Assembly (NCBI GenBank): GCA_035578155.1
Contig: JAPWDM010000024.1
Location: forward strand, 2,782,501 to 2,846,500
From: Brachynemurus nebulosus
Lineage: Eukaryota > Arthropoda > Insecta > Neuroptera > Myrmeleontidae
Length of the DNA stretch: 64,000 bases
Direction of reading: 5' to 3'
Both the position numbers and the translations under genes were made by a program. The notes below the pieces were generated by a model, which saw only the letters and a list, made by a program, of their open reading frames with translations, ran no database searches and was not told the DNA's origin. The number at the start of each line of letters is the position of its first letter. Within the stretch, counting starts at the first letter, position 1. Of the stretch, positions 23,133-35,360 are shown in pieces.

Positions 23133-23832
23133 AAAATGTTATACATAAAAACCCTCATTCCGCTCCCCAACCTCCACGGAGCCTCATAAGGGACGTGGGA
23201 CTTTCACGCCAGGGATACGGAAATGAGGGGCCCTAGGGACAAGCCCATTGCCACAGTGACACGCACGAGCCCGGAGCGCTCGAATTTACTGCGGCCGGTG
23301 CATAACCGCAGCCATGTTCTATGCTTGAAGCCAGGGCCAAAGTGAAGTGTTGTTCCACCGTACTCGCAAGTACGGCTTCCCTCAGTCACCAGGATCCCCT
23401 TTTCCAAGCAAATCCGCTAAGCTACACACGAGCTAGTGTGGGTCCCGAAGATGACTTAAAGTTGGGACAACAAAGAAGAACAAAAACAAAACAAAACCAA
23501 AAACCAAAAAGAAACAAAAGATAAAAGAAAACCTGAAACAAAAAGAAATAAAAATAACGAAAAACAAAAAGAATAAAAATTAAACGAAATAATAACAAGG
23601 GTTGTAAAAATGAACTTTTGAGGTTTACACCTCTAGATCCGGCATCTTTCGTGAAAACAGTGGTACCTCGAGAAGGAACGGTGCCGATCTTGGGTAGTCA
23701 GAGGCTAATGGAATCCGAAGATTTCTATATTGCGCATAAACTACCCCTGGGACCCTTAGCCTCCTTGACACCATTGGGGGATAAATATCCCTCACGGGTG
23801 CCAAGGGTAGCTGCTATAGGTACCCTCGCTAC

Positions 23833-23879
<47 letters not shown>
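23833..23879. repeat. (ATT)n microsatellite at 5' end of the non-LTR element
   Basis: About 15 ATT units directly abut the inferred 5' end of copy B. The element's own tail at 17146-17165 is the same repeat, so it probably inserted into an ATT/TAA tract. Confidence 0.8.
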
Positions 23880-25634
23880 GTCAGAAATTATAAAAAATTC
23901 TTTTAGGATTAAAATGGGGAACCAGTTCGGTCCAAAAATAGATTTTAATTAATATATCGTGTGAGGTATCATTTAAACGAGCTACCTTCAAGGATACTAA
24001 AAATATTTCTTTTTTTTACCATTTTTGGTTCAGTGGTTTTAATAATATAGCTCAAAATTCGCGAAAATTAACTTCCCCCTTGATCCTTGAAGTTTCTAAA
24101 GCTACAATTTTTATTTTTATATGGTTAGTAGATATTGAGTCATAGTTTACAGAAAAAAAAATTGATAGTATAATAGTTACGGAAAAAAAATTTTTCTTAA
24201 ATAACAACAGGAAATAGTAATTATTTTAAAATTTGTATATACAAAATTGTTTAATATCAGTGGCGTAGCTGAGGTAATTTGCTCCCCTGGCCAGACATGA
24301 AAGTGGCGCCCCCTCTTTGATAAAATAGGGGGGATGGTTCGGAAACTTAAAAAAATTCCGTCTCCTATCCACAATCACATCATACTTGTATGTCTCCTCT
24401 CTTCTTTTACCCAAACTACAGCCACCTGGGCTTCTGGGCATGACTCATCGAACTGCACGGAATTACGCGATAACGACGCCCAGTTTTTTTGTTTTTTTGT
24501 TTTCCATACTTGTAGAAATGCTAGAAATCTTTTTACTTTCAACTCGTATTCTAGTTTAAGACTAGCCAGCCATATACCTTAATTGTTATTTTGTTTCAGT
24601 TTATGTCTTTGAGTAATTTTTTCAGTGTTCTTAGTATGAAAATTAGGTGATACCTATACCTTGACGATTAAGCGAAAGAGTCGCGACGGCGCCCTTGTTC
24701 TATCAATTATATGTTCTATCAATCATAGTGAGGAGCCTGTAGAAATATTTTGGTGATTGTACAACGAACATAACCTCGAAAAAAAAATCTTTTTGAATAT
24801 TTTATTTTTTTTTAACTATGACGCACCCGGAGAAAAAATCTGAAAAAATTATATGTTGTATCGGTCATAGTAGGAAATCTGCAAAAAAATTTTGGTGATT
24901 GTACCATTTAAACAATTAAACAATTTTTTTTTTTTGGGGGGGGGGTTATAATTTTTTTTGGAAGCTGATAATTTTTTCTGAGATACACTATCGAGGTATC
25001 TAAAACAAAAATTCCAGCCAAATCCGTAAAGCCACTAAAAAGTTATAAATTTTTTTTGATTTTCAAAAAATAATTTTTCACCCCCAAAGGGTGAGTTTTT
25101 AGGGTTGAAACTCAGTAAATTTTAATCTTATATCGAAAGCAATTAGCAGAAAAAAAACCAACACAATTCGTGCGGGGGTATTTCTACCCATGCTTATCCG
25201 CCAATAGCCTTTGTTTTGGAACAATATCTAGAAATAATTTAGTCACTTTGATCAATTAGACATGAACTTACAAATTATATTTTATTAGCTTGTTGCTTCG
25301 AACGGAGTATATTATTGCGAGTAAAGTTTTCTATTTATTCATTCATTATTTTTACATAAACAACTCAATCTGTCATTCTAGTAAGCAGTAACAATTCTTC
25401 AATTTTATTTTTTTCATAATAATTAATAACTTCATTCATCAGTTCATTTTTACATTTTTACATAATAAAATAAAATAAAACATTTTACCAACTATGGATT
25501 TTAATCTTTTATTCTGTTAATTTTGATTACATATAATATGTGTGGTTGGTCATTTGTGTTTTTATTCTTATGTATTGTAATTTTGTCAATTCCGTTCGTT
25601 TGTCACAATATCAGGACATGTGTAGATTTCGTCT
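23880..25634. repeat. Repeat-rich stretch, family B fragment, no gene
   Basis: Contains a lone hAT-like tip (CAGTGGCGTAGCTGAGG at 24259) without a partner. At about 24810-25240 there is a plus-strand fragment of dispersed family B (TATTTCTACCCATGCTTATCC, shared with about 45210, 56250 and 57740). No ORF with family features. Confidence 0.5.
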
Positions 25635-25800
25635 TAAGCCCCGATCCACACTATCGTGCCACTCTCGGTATAGTACCGATACGCTTTCAGTTCAATAAAA
25701 TATTGTAACACAAGAAACAATGAGTGTATTTAAGTCATCGCTCCGATCCAGGTACGGTATGAGTCGTGGTGTAATTCCGCTTCAATACCAATACCACTCA

Positions 25801-27190
25801 CAAGTAAAAGTCCCGAGGCCGGACCTATCGATTTTGATGAAACCTAAATATGTTGTAGAACACTAAAAACTAAGCGATACGTATTTTTTTTATCTCCGGA
25901 AAAACGGTTTGAAGGGGTGAAATCACCCTTCAAAAATTGGGGTAAAAATTTAATTTTTCAAATATCTCGAAAACAGTTTAACATCAGCAAAAGATTAAAT
26001 TGGCGATATTACTCTTTTTTAAAGAGCTATCTATTGATATTCAAATTGTTCAAATTACATCAACAGGGGTGGTTGCGGGTTAAAATTTGGGGGTTAATTT
26101 TACAAAAAAGGGATGAAAAATAAACAATATAAAAATTTTGTTTAGAGATTTGAAATCTACGTCAAAAAATCTAATTGACCTGTTTTTGCTCAATATCCTA
26201 GTATTAAGTCTAGGGGTAGTTAACTAGGGGGTAATTGTGTCGAACAGTCGTACTATTTGGGTAGTTCAAGAAGTTCTTACTAGTTTATTTTAGATACACT
26301 CATTTTTGCTATTAACACACTGACAGTGGGTAATAATGTCACAAAAAGTGATTCTGAAGTTGGACTATCGTATATAAGGTTTTTATTAGGTTTCCATTCA
26401 TTTTGAAAATATCGTTATTTTCGGTATCGATAACTTTCAATAACGGAAACTATAATATCCATTAAAAACAAACCTAATAAAAACCTTACATACGATAGTC
26501 CAACTTCAGAACCACTTATTGTGACATTATTACCCACTGTCAGTGTGTTAGTAATAAAAATGAGTGTATGTAAACTAGTATGTAACTTAAGAGGGTAACT
26601 CACCCCCTCTCCAATGTTGCTTAAACTGAATTTTGAATTCGAGAATTTCATTTCTACGTTATTCTAATTGTCTTAAACTATTTTCCATGAAGGAGAACTT
26701 CTTGAACTACCCAAGTAGTACGACTATTCGACACAGACACCCCCTAGTTAACTACCTTAATATTAGGACATTGACTACTAGACTTAATATTCGGACATTG
26801 AGCAAAAACAGGTCAAATAGATTTTTTGATGTAGATTTCAAATCTGTAAATAAAATTTTTATATTGTTTATTTTTCACCCCCTTTTGCAAAATTATCCCC
26901 CGAATTTTAACCCCAACCTCCCCTGTTGATGTAATTTGAAGAAATTGCATACCAATAGATAGCTCTTTAAGAAAGAGCAATATCGCCAGTTTAAACTTTT
27001 GCTCTATCTCCTACTGTTTTCGAAATATTTGAAAAATTAAATTTTTACCCTAATTTTTGAAGGGCGATTTCACCCCTTCAAACCGTTTTTTCGCAGATAA
27101 AAAGAAATACGTATCGCTTAGTTTTTAGTGTTCTACAATATATCTAGGTTTCACCAAAATCGGTAGGTCCGGCCTCGGGACCTTTACTTG
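25801..27190. mobile_element. Foldback family A element, complete, TCA target duplication
   Basis: Tip CAAGTAAAAGTCCCGAGGCC at 25801; inverted partner ends at 27190. Both sides carry TCA (25798-25800, 27191-27193). The arms are about 560-650 bp and pair over nearly their whole length; the ~100-bp middle includes GATATTATAGTTTCCGTTATTG-like sequence on one arm. No coding capacity. A second complete copy is at 54371-55729, a single arm at 13595 and a tip fragment at about 32945. Confidence 0.85.
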
Positions 27191-27194
27191 TCAG

Positions 27195-27662
27195 ATAAAG
27201 CTATGTAGACCTGTGATCCGACATTCGAATTTCCATGTAAAACTTATATCAGAATTTTGTACTATTTTGTACCTTTTTGTACCGCAAAAAGAAAATTTTG
27301 TACCCTTTTCATTTACGAGTAAAAACATATACAATAATCGGATCCCAGGTCGACGCGAAAAATCCAAGTACTCCAAAATGACAAAAAAATTATATCATAA
27401 TTTTGTACTATTTTTGTACCCTTAAATACCATCCTTTTATACCACTAAAAAAAATTTTGTACCTCTAAGGTAACGGATGTACAAAAAAAAATTGTCGGAT
27501 CCTAAGTCGACGCCAAAAACAAAACGTGTGATAATTAAAAAATTAATTATGCCATATTATTGTACTCATTTTCTACCCTCCAAAAATATCAGTAAAAATT
27601 TTTGTACTCTTAAGATAACGGCTGTACGATCAAAACAAAGTCGAACCAGGTCTACGTCAAAA
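27195..27662. repeat. Three degenerate ~160-bp tandem units
   Basis: Each unit has ATTTTGTACT, then GTACC, then a GGTCGACGC-like box (CCAGGTCGACGC at 27346, CTAAGTCGACGC near 27500, CAGGTCTACGTC near 27647), inside the right part of the Harbinger-type MITE. Confidence 0.6.
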
Positions 27663-27919
27663 ACCACGTATTGAGAGCGGCTTTATAATGTGAATGGAGA
27701 ACGAGTAGGTACCAGCATGATATCAGCACTGTGATGTGAACACAAGATTTTACCGGAGCGAGACTGGAGCAGGAGCGTACCGATATTGGCACTCTAGTGT
27801 GGATTGAGGCTAAATGACTTTGGAAACAACTAACAACGCCTTTAAATTTTGAAACAAACAATATGTATCTAGTCAACTTGACTAGCCGACTTGTAGTTCT
27901 AATAGTCTTATAATGTCGG

Positions 27920-28870
27920 GAAGTTGGTGAGCGTTATTTATTACATATCTCTTTGGTATCCGTGAAGTATATTACCCGCCATTTGTGTCGGAATATAGTG
28001 GTTATGCGGAATATAGAAGTCTCCAGATTTCATTACACTCTGTTGTAGATTTCATAGTTGCATCCTATCAGAGGTACCACTATTTATGTAAAAGATGCCG
28101 GATCTAGAGGAGAAAGCTTTGATAAAAAATCCCTGTTTTATTCATTTTGTTAACCTTTGTTTCTTTATTTTTTTTGATTGCTTTTCGAGGATTTATTTTC
28201 CTTTGTTTTTATTTTCTTTTATTTCAGGTTTTGTTCTATCTTTTGTTACATCTTTTGTTTCCCTTTTTCCGTTATTATGTCATCTTAGTAACCTACACAA
28301 GCTGATGTTTGGTTTTCGATACTGTTTAGAGAATGTGTCCTGGCGATTGAAGGAAGTCGTCGTCTGTGAAGGTGATGGAGCAACACATCACATTGGCCCC
28401 GTATTCATTATAGGCTGTGACTGTAGTATGCATCGGCTAAAGTCACTTCGGACGCTCTCGGAATTGTGTGTATCATTGGGAGCTGGCTTTTATACTGTAA
28501 TTTTAACGTAGTTCTGGTTTGCGGGATCTACATTCCATTTGAGGTTCCATGGAGGGTGGGAACCTGTGTCTGGATATCTAGTCAACTTTTATATCGAAAT
28601 TTAAAATATCTTTAATCCTTCGCCATGAATTGGAGACTCTCTGCCACCGGCATCCGGTGACGGCAAGAGTAATGAGACTGGTCGAGCAAGAGTAGCAAAT
28701 ACAAGATTCTTTTGTAAATTTTTAGTTATTTTGCCGAAGGAAGGTGACTTCAGTAAAGTCACCTTCCTTCTTTTTGGCTAATTTAGTTAATACTTATATT
28801 GGGCAAGTATCGGGTATTGCCAAGCTATCGGGTAAAGGGTTGCTTATTGAGGCATTTTCACCGGCATAAT
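27920..28870 (+). mobile_element. Decayed 5' fragment of the I-group element, opposite strand
   Basis: Follows the reverse complement of 22760-23750: AGATGCCGGATCTAGAGG (28094), a T-rich UTR, CATGGAGG-GTGGGAACC (near 28549) and then ORF1 code still readable as EGDFSKV and AKLSGKGLLIEAFS, with stops and shifts. The 138-codon ORF at 28095-28511 falls in the 5' UTR and is not a gene. Confidence 0.7.
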
Positions 28871-29620
28871 CATCAATAATTCAGTTTTTTAAGAACTATT
28901 ATATTATTTGTATTGTTTTCGGTGGATGCTATATTAATCCAATTTCTTATTATTTGGAGTTTTCCCACTATTTGTATTGTTTTTATTTAATTTGTTTTTG
29001 TTTAATTTTGTTTTAGTATTTATTAGTGAATTTTTATATGTGAGTATTGATTATTGTATATTCATCTTTGCTTATTTTATTTTTAACTAGGTTCAAATTT
29101 ACTTTTCGTTCTGTTGTATTTATAATAGTAATTTTTTATGTATATGGTGGGAAAACTCCAAATAATAAGAAGCTAAAAAAACTATTATTCAAATTTTGCT
29201 AACTCATATTCAAACACACATTACAAAGTAGCAGTTAGCCATATTTTATGAGCGTATCTGGAGGCTTTATTTATTGACAGTCTATATAATATGTTCATTA
29301 CTCATATACCCATTCCCTATACCCATTTCTTTTACGCCAGCTCACGATGATCAAGATGTTTTCATGGATGCAATAGTAAATATAGAAAATTAAATATGAT
29401 ATCCATAGTATCACCCAAATTTATTGGATGAAGCATAAATATTCCAGGATAAGTAGGCGATTAACTATAAATGCAGGCCTGAGTATTACAATATAAGTGA
29501 AATTTCAATAGTTTAGAAATTCACTTTTAATTTTTGCTATCAAAATAGTAGTCAAATTTTCATAGGGTGTTCAGAACCATAATAAAAAACCAGCACATGT
29601 TTCTTAAGAGAATATTCAAT
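28871..29620. other. AT-rich intergenic DNA
   Basis: No ORF or paired repeat of note. A short inverted match (TTATTATTTGGAGTTTTCCCA near 28949, reversed near 29148-29168) frames about 220 bp that may be a small MITE. Confidence 0.4.
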
Positions 29621-29624
29621 AGAA

Positions 29625-30215
29625 AATAGGGGAAGGTCACCCAAAGCGGGTACTCCTCTTAAAGCGGGTAAGCGCTTGTATATCGTTGTATCGAATGTTT
29701 TCGTCAGGTCGTGTGTATACCGAGATTAACCGAATATCAGCCAATATCAATCAGTTGCACTTGAACGTTTGTGTCGTTTAATGTCCTAGTTAAGCGTCAT
29801 CAAATTTTTTTGTTGGTTTTGTTAAAAATTATGACGATAAATATTCTATGACTAGTCATAAACCTTTTTATTTGTAATCTTTTTGGTATTACCGTATTAT
29901 GTTATCATCATTTGACTTTTAATGTAGAAAAAAATAGACATGTATCGGCTTTCATTTTGAAATTATTCTAAGTTAACAAAATTAAGTCTTTTTGGGCAAA
30001 GCGGATAGACAAAATAGAAGCATTTTAATAAAAAAAAAACTCTTGGAAGGGGCAAAAAAATTAAAAAATCTTCTTTTTATGACGGAATGAGGGAAAAGGC
30101 TTAAAAAAATATTTCTGCCTTGTTTGTGGTGATTTTGATGTGGAACCACCTGGAGTAATATACTCCAATGTGGAGGTTGTAAAGAAAGTTACAGTCAATT
30201 GTTATAAATTTATTA
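29625..30215. mobile_element. Second pogo-like element remnant
   Basis: Begins with GGGGAAGGTCACCCAAAGCG and repeats AAAGCGGGTA / CAAAGCGGATA (29645, 29665, 29996), the same layout as the 6370 element with a different core. Near 30105-30205 two frames read FCLVCGDF and WSNILQCGGCKESYSQLL, the C-x2-C ... W ... C-x2-C tail of pogo-type transposases, with one frameshift. The right tip was not found. Confidence 0.45.
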
Positions 30216-30719
30216 TTTTTGTCGTTTTAGTGTTCCGTACCAGTGAAGCTGGAACGAACCACTAATGGAATCACCAAAATTAAACGGCAATGTCGTATTT
30301 GGTTCACGTGTAAATGTTTTAGTAGTAATATTACTGACACCTGTTATTCATATTTGTGAACTAAGTTTAATATATACTGTGTCTATTTAAGTTGGACTCG
30401 TATGGAAAATTTTTTTATTAACTCCATGAAAAAAATTGTTCTTCATTAAAGTTCTGCATGGTTTAAGATCTAAAATGTAAATTGAAATCATCAGATATAC
30501 CTAAAATTTTTTCAATCGTTTGTTTTTAATGTAGGTCAGAAATATGTTTTTTGCTCAAAAGTAAAATCTTTATTTTTGACAATACCAAAAATTGTTATGA
30601 TGAAAGTTGATCAGAATCGAAAACTACATTAAGATGCGTAATTATATTGAACTAGCTCTATCTGCGACGTCGTTCGCGTAACGCATTGTTATAAAATCAA
30701 TGAGAAATTGGATAAAACA

Positions 30720-31030
30720 ATCATTTTTACGTAATGCATGGGCATGTTTAAAATGGTTTTTATATTTTCCCAAGGGAAAGAAACATTTTACCGTAATAAA
30801 AAGTATTTTATATGTTGATCCAGGTAATACAAATTTCATTAAAATCCGTCCAGTAGTTTTTACGTAATATGTGTACATGCTCAAAATGGTTTTTCCATTT
30901 TCCCGTGGGAATGAGACATTCTTCCGAAGTAAAAAGTATCTTAGATATTGATTCAGGTAATAAGTTATTATTACACCAAATTTCATTAAAATCCGTCCAG
31001 TAGTTTTTGCGTGATGCGTGAACAGACAGA
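30720..31030. repeat. Duplicated ~140-bp unit with CAGACAGACAGAG end
   Basis: ATTTCATTAAAATCCGTCCA and AAATGGTTTTT-TTTTCCC occur twice (about 30728-30860 and 30865-31010), followed by a CAGACAGA tract. Resembles retroposon 3' ends in arthropods. The frame across it is accidental. Confidence 0.5.
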
Positions 31031-32205
31031 CAGAGAAAAATTTTAAAAATCGCTGTTTTGATATTTATATCGGTAACTACTTACAGTGCCAGTACAATTT
31101 TCAAAAAATATTCCATATACAGAAATGGTCTCATTACAGTTTTATTATATGTATAGATTACAAAGAAGACCAGGTTTTGCTCTTGTATAAAAATTTTTTT
31201 AGATAATTATTGATTCTATTTGAAAATATAAATTACTTCTAACTATGTAAATTTCAATATCGAAATATTGAAATTTCAATTTCGAATATCGAAATTTTCA
31301 TTTATCTACTTTGTTTAATAGAAAAAAAAACAAAAAGGTTATCATATTTTTATCACCTTGACGACCATTGACGTCATAAGACGTCGAATGAAGTCTTACT
31401 AACTTATACAACCCGTCGAAACTTGAAAGGCGTCAAAAATTCCACATAATATATATTAGCTGTCAAAATAGCGAACTAGTTGGGCGTTTTGTTAGGATAG
31501 ATTATGACCGTCATAGTGTTAATAAACAAAGGAGACAAATGGTCTGTACTGAAATTTCCAAAATTAGAAGTTAAAATTGTAAAAAGCCAAAAAACCTGGT
31601 TTTTCTTGTAATTCGATATAATTCCATATTCGAGTGTAGTTTTAAATTCTGATTAACTTTGTTTATAATAATTTTTGATATTACTAAAAATAAAGGTAGT
31701 TCATACTTTTTGATACACCGCGTAAACGACCGAAAAAATTTGATATCTGATGATGTAAGTAAGATAATTAATGTAATTAATTCAACATTAGCAAATTAAA
31801 AAAAAAGTAGTTTTTAGTTAAAAGATAGGTATGGCTTGTTTTCAAATTGACACCCGGTTTTATGTACATGTAGGCATAACAGAATCGACCCTCTCGTTGA
31901 TACATCATACATACACCAAATGACAGATTTTAATAAAGGCAATATTATGGTTTAAATAACCTAAAAAAACTTAATAAATTTACGTGAATGGAATTTAAAT
32001 GTTCAGAATATTATGATAATTGATAATAACATGGTAAGTAGATAAACAATTAGTGTATAGATATTCAGTTCAACAATTGTTGATTTTATTGTTTCGGCGA
32101 ATTTGCAGTCGAAGTTGTCAAACATCGTCATGTTACTTTTATATTCGTTGTAAATTATTAAGGAAACGTAAACCAATTCGTGATTTTATAAAGAGGAGCG
32201 TTCCA
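31030..32205. other. AT-rich stretch without a recognised gene
   Basis: Short ORFs only. Includes a GAAATTTCAATATCGA/TCGATATTGAAATT-type palindromic patch near 31250-31290. Confidence 0.4.
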
Positions 32206-32209
32206 TAGT

Positions 32210-32376
32210 TTGACGCAACAAATGAAGATATCAGACGAAGAAACTTTTTTTAATTTTTATCGGATGTCACCGGAAAATTTTGATGAATTGGTAAATTATG
32301 TGGCTCCGTATATCATAAAAAGTTGTCGTCGAGGGAAAGTTATATCTCCATCGGAAAAATTTGCTTTAACCTTAAG
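32210..32376 (+). pseudogene. Harbinger transposase-like first exon
   Basis: Reads FFNFYRMSPENFDELVNYV, CRRGKVISPSEKFALTLR and then meets AAG/GTACGT, a good splice donor at 32377, where HARBI1-type genes also break (before Y/F-L-A-T/S-G). Upstream frames are closed by stops and no downstream exon was found. Either an intron-bearing transposase remnant or a stranded exon. Confidence 0.55.
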
Positions 32377-32944
32377 GTACGTAAAGGTTAGCCCATATCA
32401 AATCAAACAATAAAAAGATTATTTTAAACATCAATGTTCTTAAAATGCATGATATTTGGTGAAGAGTTTCTTCAAATCAGTGTGACCAAAATTACAATTT
32501 TTATATTTTTTTGAACATTCGTATTTGAGTTTTAACAATTTTTAAAATCCAAAAACCGCAGTTTTTAGGAACGCTTTGAAATATTTAAACACACGTAGCT
32601 CAAAAACTATTTGGCCTAGAAAAATGAAACTAGTGCCGCTAATTTCAGAATTAAACGGGCTTTAATTTGACATATAACATGATAATGCAATTCAAATTTA
32701 ACCCTTTCTCCACAATCCAAAAATCTGATTTTTATAAAAAATCCAAAATCGGAATTTTGGATTTTTTATAAAAATCCAATAGAATTTTAATTTAAAAAAA
32801 AAATGTTACACCCAACCTCTTAAGTAAGTTGTATAGAAAGTTTCATGATGGTATTCTAATGGTATCACATTGAAATAATTTTTATTCAAAATTAAGACGT
32901 GTGGAAATCTGGAATATTTAGTACAGTACATGTTACTAACTAGT

Positions 32945-33060
32945 CAAGATCCCGAGGCCAGACCTTTCGATTTTGATGAAATTTGAATAAGTTGTAGAAA
33001 ACAAAAAAATAAGCGACATGTATTTTTTTTTTATCTGCGGAAAAACGGTTTGAAGGGGTT
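32945..33060. repeat. Tip fragment of foldback family A
   Basis: AGATCCCGAGGCCAGACC then GGAAAAACGGTTTGAAGGGG, about 115 bp of one arm, ending where the MULE copy 2 left end starts. Confidence 0.75.
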
Positions 33061-33206
33061 ACATTTACACACCCCGTAAATAAATACACCCCCTACTTAA
33101 TTCTTTTCTCTAATATTTTTGTTTCTTTATATTCCAAGAATCACCAGTTAAAATTTGGAAACGAAATATAAAACGGTCGCCGATATATATATATATATAT
33201 ATATAT

Positions 33207-33606
33207 AGTTACAGTCCCTTCACACGCTTAACACAATAGACACATAAATGATGACACTGCAGAGAGTATCAGATTTCAAATGTCGATTTCAAATATTCAG
33301 TCCAACGGAAATGGTGGAATTTGCACTGTATCAAAAATGCATAATTCACAATTCTCACAAACATCGCATCACTGGGAAACTGATCCAGTGATACGTGCAT
33401 ATCGAATCAGCATTATGAAGCCTATAAATAAAGAAGATCAACCGGCCAGCAAGAAGTTACTTCCTTGACATAAAACTACAAGCTTATTGTATTGACGATT
33501 ATTGTAATAATAAATTTTTGTAATTATTGTTTTGTGACTAAAGATTAAATAAAATAACATTGTAATTCTTTTTAAAAACTCTATTATTTTTCGAGTGAAC
33601 TTAATT
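33207..33606 (+). repeat. 5' LTR, 400 bp
   Basis: Preceded by (TA)n. Contains CCTATAAATAAAG (33420) as a possible core promoter and ends CTTAATT. Across the 292 bases shared with the 3' LTR I count three substitutions and one 4-base indel, so the insertion is fairly young. Confidence 0.88.
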
Positions 33607-33616
33607 GGCGCAGTCG
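33606..33616 (+). promoter_or_regulatory. Primer-binding site, tRNA-Ser type
   Basis: TGGCGCAGTCG directly after (and overlapping the last base of) the 5' LTR, the primer site known from 17.6/297-type errantiviruses. Confidence 0.8.
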
Positions 33617-33912
33617 TGTGGATAATTGTGTGCTCTAGAAATTTCGGTTAAACTCGCGAACAGTACTAATCGTCGGATCATCGGTAGTACTTTTCGACCT
33701 CGAAAGAAAATCGAGACTTGGAGGGTTTCCACTACTAGCGGCACCAATACAATCACAGGATCACCTGGTCACTTTCAAGTGTTTGGATTACGAACCTACA
33801 ACACCAATCAACGGAACCAGGAGCAATAAGCTGGTGAAGGCACATTACCAACGGAATGTTCTACATCTGGTTCACGTAAGTCGATTATTACAATTGTTAT
33901 TCGCTTTTTCCT

Positions 33913-35360
33913 ATGTCCACTCGTCCAAAAAATAAGCTTGTATCATTAAGAGTATCGCCTTATTCTAAACGGGGAAGTTCTTCCGATACTATATCCGAGG
34001 AAACGCGGAGGCAGTGCCGAACTTGCTAGTTGTCCTGAACAAGACAATATTGGCACTATTAACGAAACAACTAATAATTTAACTGATACAGAATATTCTA
34101 ATAACGTATTAGTAAATAATTCAATTGATAAAAACCTCTTAAGTAATTTAATTAGTAATAATATTAACACTACCACAATAATGGCAACCCCGACTCCTTT
34201 AGAAATATACAATAGTTTAAGAATACCTGATGCGGTAAAGGATTTACCTACTTTTGATGGGAATCCTAGACTGTTATATGACTTTTTAAACAATGTTGAG
34301 GAGCTGCTAGCATTAATCCCAAATGTAGAAAATAGTAGTTATGGGAAATTTATTCTTAGGGCAATTAGAAATAAGATAGTCGGCCAAGCGAATGAAGTAC
34401 TAAATATGTATGGCACCTCAATTAACTGGCATGAAATCAAGCAAAATCTCGTATTGCATTATAGTGATAAGAGAAACGAAACTTCCTTAATTAGGGATTT
34501 ACACTCGCTGAAACAAGGAAACGATACAGTCGAACAATTTTACAGTCGCATAATCGAATTACTTTCTACTATGACTAACCACATACAAATACACGAACCG
34601 GACATTAACGTAATTAAAGCAAAACAAAAACTTCATACTTCAACTTCAACTTCAACAAAACTTCAACCATACGTGCAATGAAACCAAACTCATTGACCGA
34701 AGCGCTGAACTATTGTCTTAAAGAACAGAATATCTATTACGTGAGGAATATGGCCCATTCATCAAGCAAACCTACAACCAGTAAACCCACAACAAATTAC
34801 ACAACACGTCCAAACTCTTTACCAAACTCCACAAACAAACCACTTATATTATACCAAAATTACCAGTACAACCCTTTCAGACCCAATCCAATGTACCAAA
34901 GAACACAATTTCCTAACAATCTACTCCCTCATACCAACAACTTCTAACAGCCAAATTCAATACAATTACAGTCACAGCCACCACCTCGACAACCATTACC
35001 TAAACCAGTACCAATGGATACATCCAGCGGTAACACACGAATGTCTAGATTCCAAAATAATTCGTACAGGGCTCAACCCAATCATTTACCCCCACCGAAT
35101 AGATACTTTCAAACTACCGGTCCTCCAAATTTCCAATCAAAAGAATTATTTAATGTCGAAGCAGAACACGCACACAGAACATACATCCAGACCAGTATGA
35201 CGAACATTACCTATACAACACAGTTAACGAACCCGACTCCTACGAACACCAATACAACCAGTACTACCAACTGGATGATTTCACCCCCATTAAAGACGAA
35301 ATAGAAATTGATGACGAAAATTTTCTGCCAGCAGCCTCGGACGACAAATCGGATATTTAG
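33913..35360 (+). pseudogene. gag: Errantivirus gag, frameshifted
   Basis: ATG at 33913 (MSTRPKNKLVSL) stays open to TAG at 34027. The frame then shifts by about one base near 34008 into the main capsid-like segment (DLPTFDGNPRLLYDFLNNVE, HYSDKRNETSLIRDLHSL). A second shift lies in a TCAACT repeat near 34630-34665 (then AMKPNSLTEALNYC and a Pro/Asn-rich tail), with further breaks near 34945 and 35190. The last frame is acidic (DEIEIDDENFLPAASDD), the usual errantivirus Gag end, and overlaps the start of pol. It packages genomic RNA in intact elements; this copy cannot make full Gag. Confidence 0.82.

Larger units (their letters stand above)
17146..23832 (-). mobile_element. Near full-length I-group non-LTR retrotransposon (copy B), inactive
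   Basis: Runs from a 5' UTR beginning near 23832 (next to an ATT microsatellite) through ORF1 (23132-21502), ORF2 (21463-17990) and a ~840-nt hairpin-rich 3' UTR to a (TAA)n tail at 17146-17165. An APE-type endonuclease, RT and RNase H in ORF2, with Cys knuckles in ORF1, place it in the Jockey/I group (clades that keep RNase H). ORF1 and ORF2 carry several frameshifts and the RT has lost its catalytic motif. A decayed 5' portion of the same family lies in the other orientation at 27920-28870. Confidence 0.85.
25638..27810. mobile_element. Harbinger-type MITE with TAA target duplication, carrying a nested element
   Basis: GCCCCGATCCACACTA at 25638 and its inverted partner TAGTGTGGATTGAGGC ending at 27810 are bracketed by TAA (25635-25637, 27811-27813). 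The inner GTGCC-x-TCGGTA block also matches inverted (near 25655 and 27785). Excluding the nested foldback element (25801-27190) and one TSD, about 780 bp remain, with no transposase. Confidence 0.75.

Noticed and set aside
24259..24340. Start of an hAT element (CAGTGGCGTAGC tip)
   Set aside because: No inverted partner or 8-bp duplication found nearby.
28095..28511. 138-codon ORF
   Set aside because: It falls in the 5' UTR of a decayed I-group copy; its hydrophobic run comes from the T-rich UTR.
30642..30986. 114-codon minus-strand ORF
   Set aside because: Lies across the duplicated retroposon-like unit; the two halves are the same non-coding repeat.
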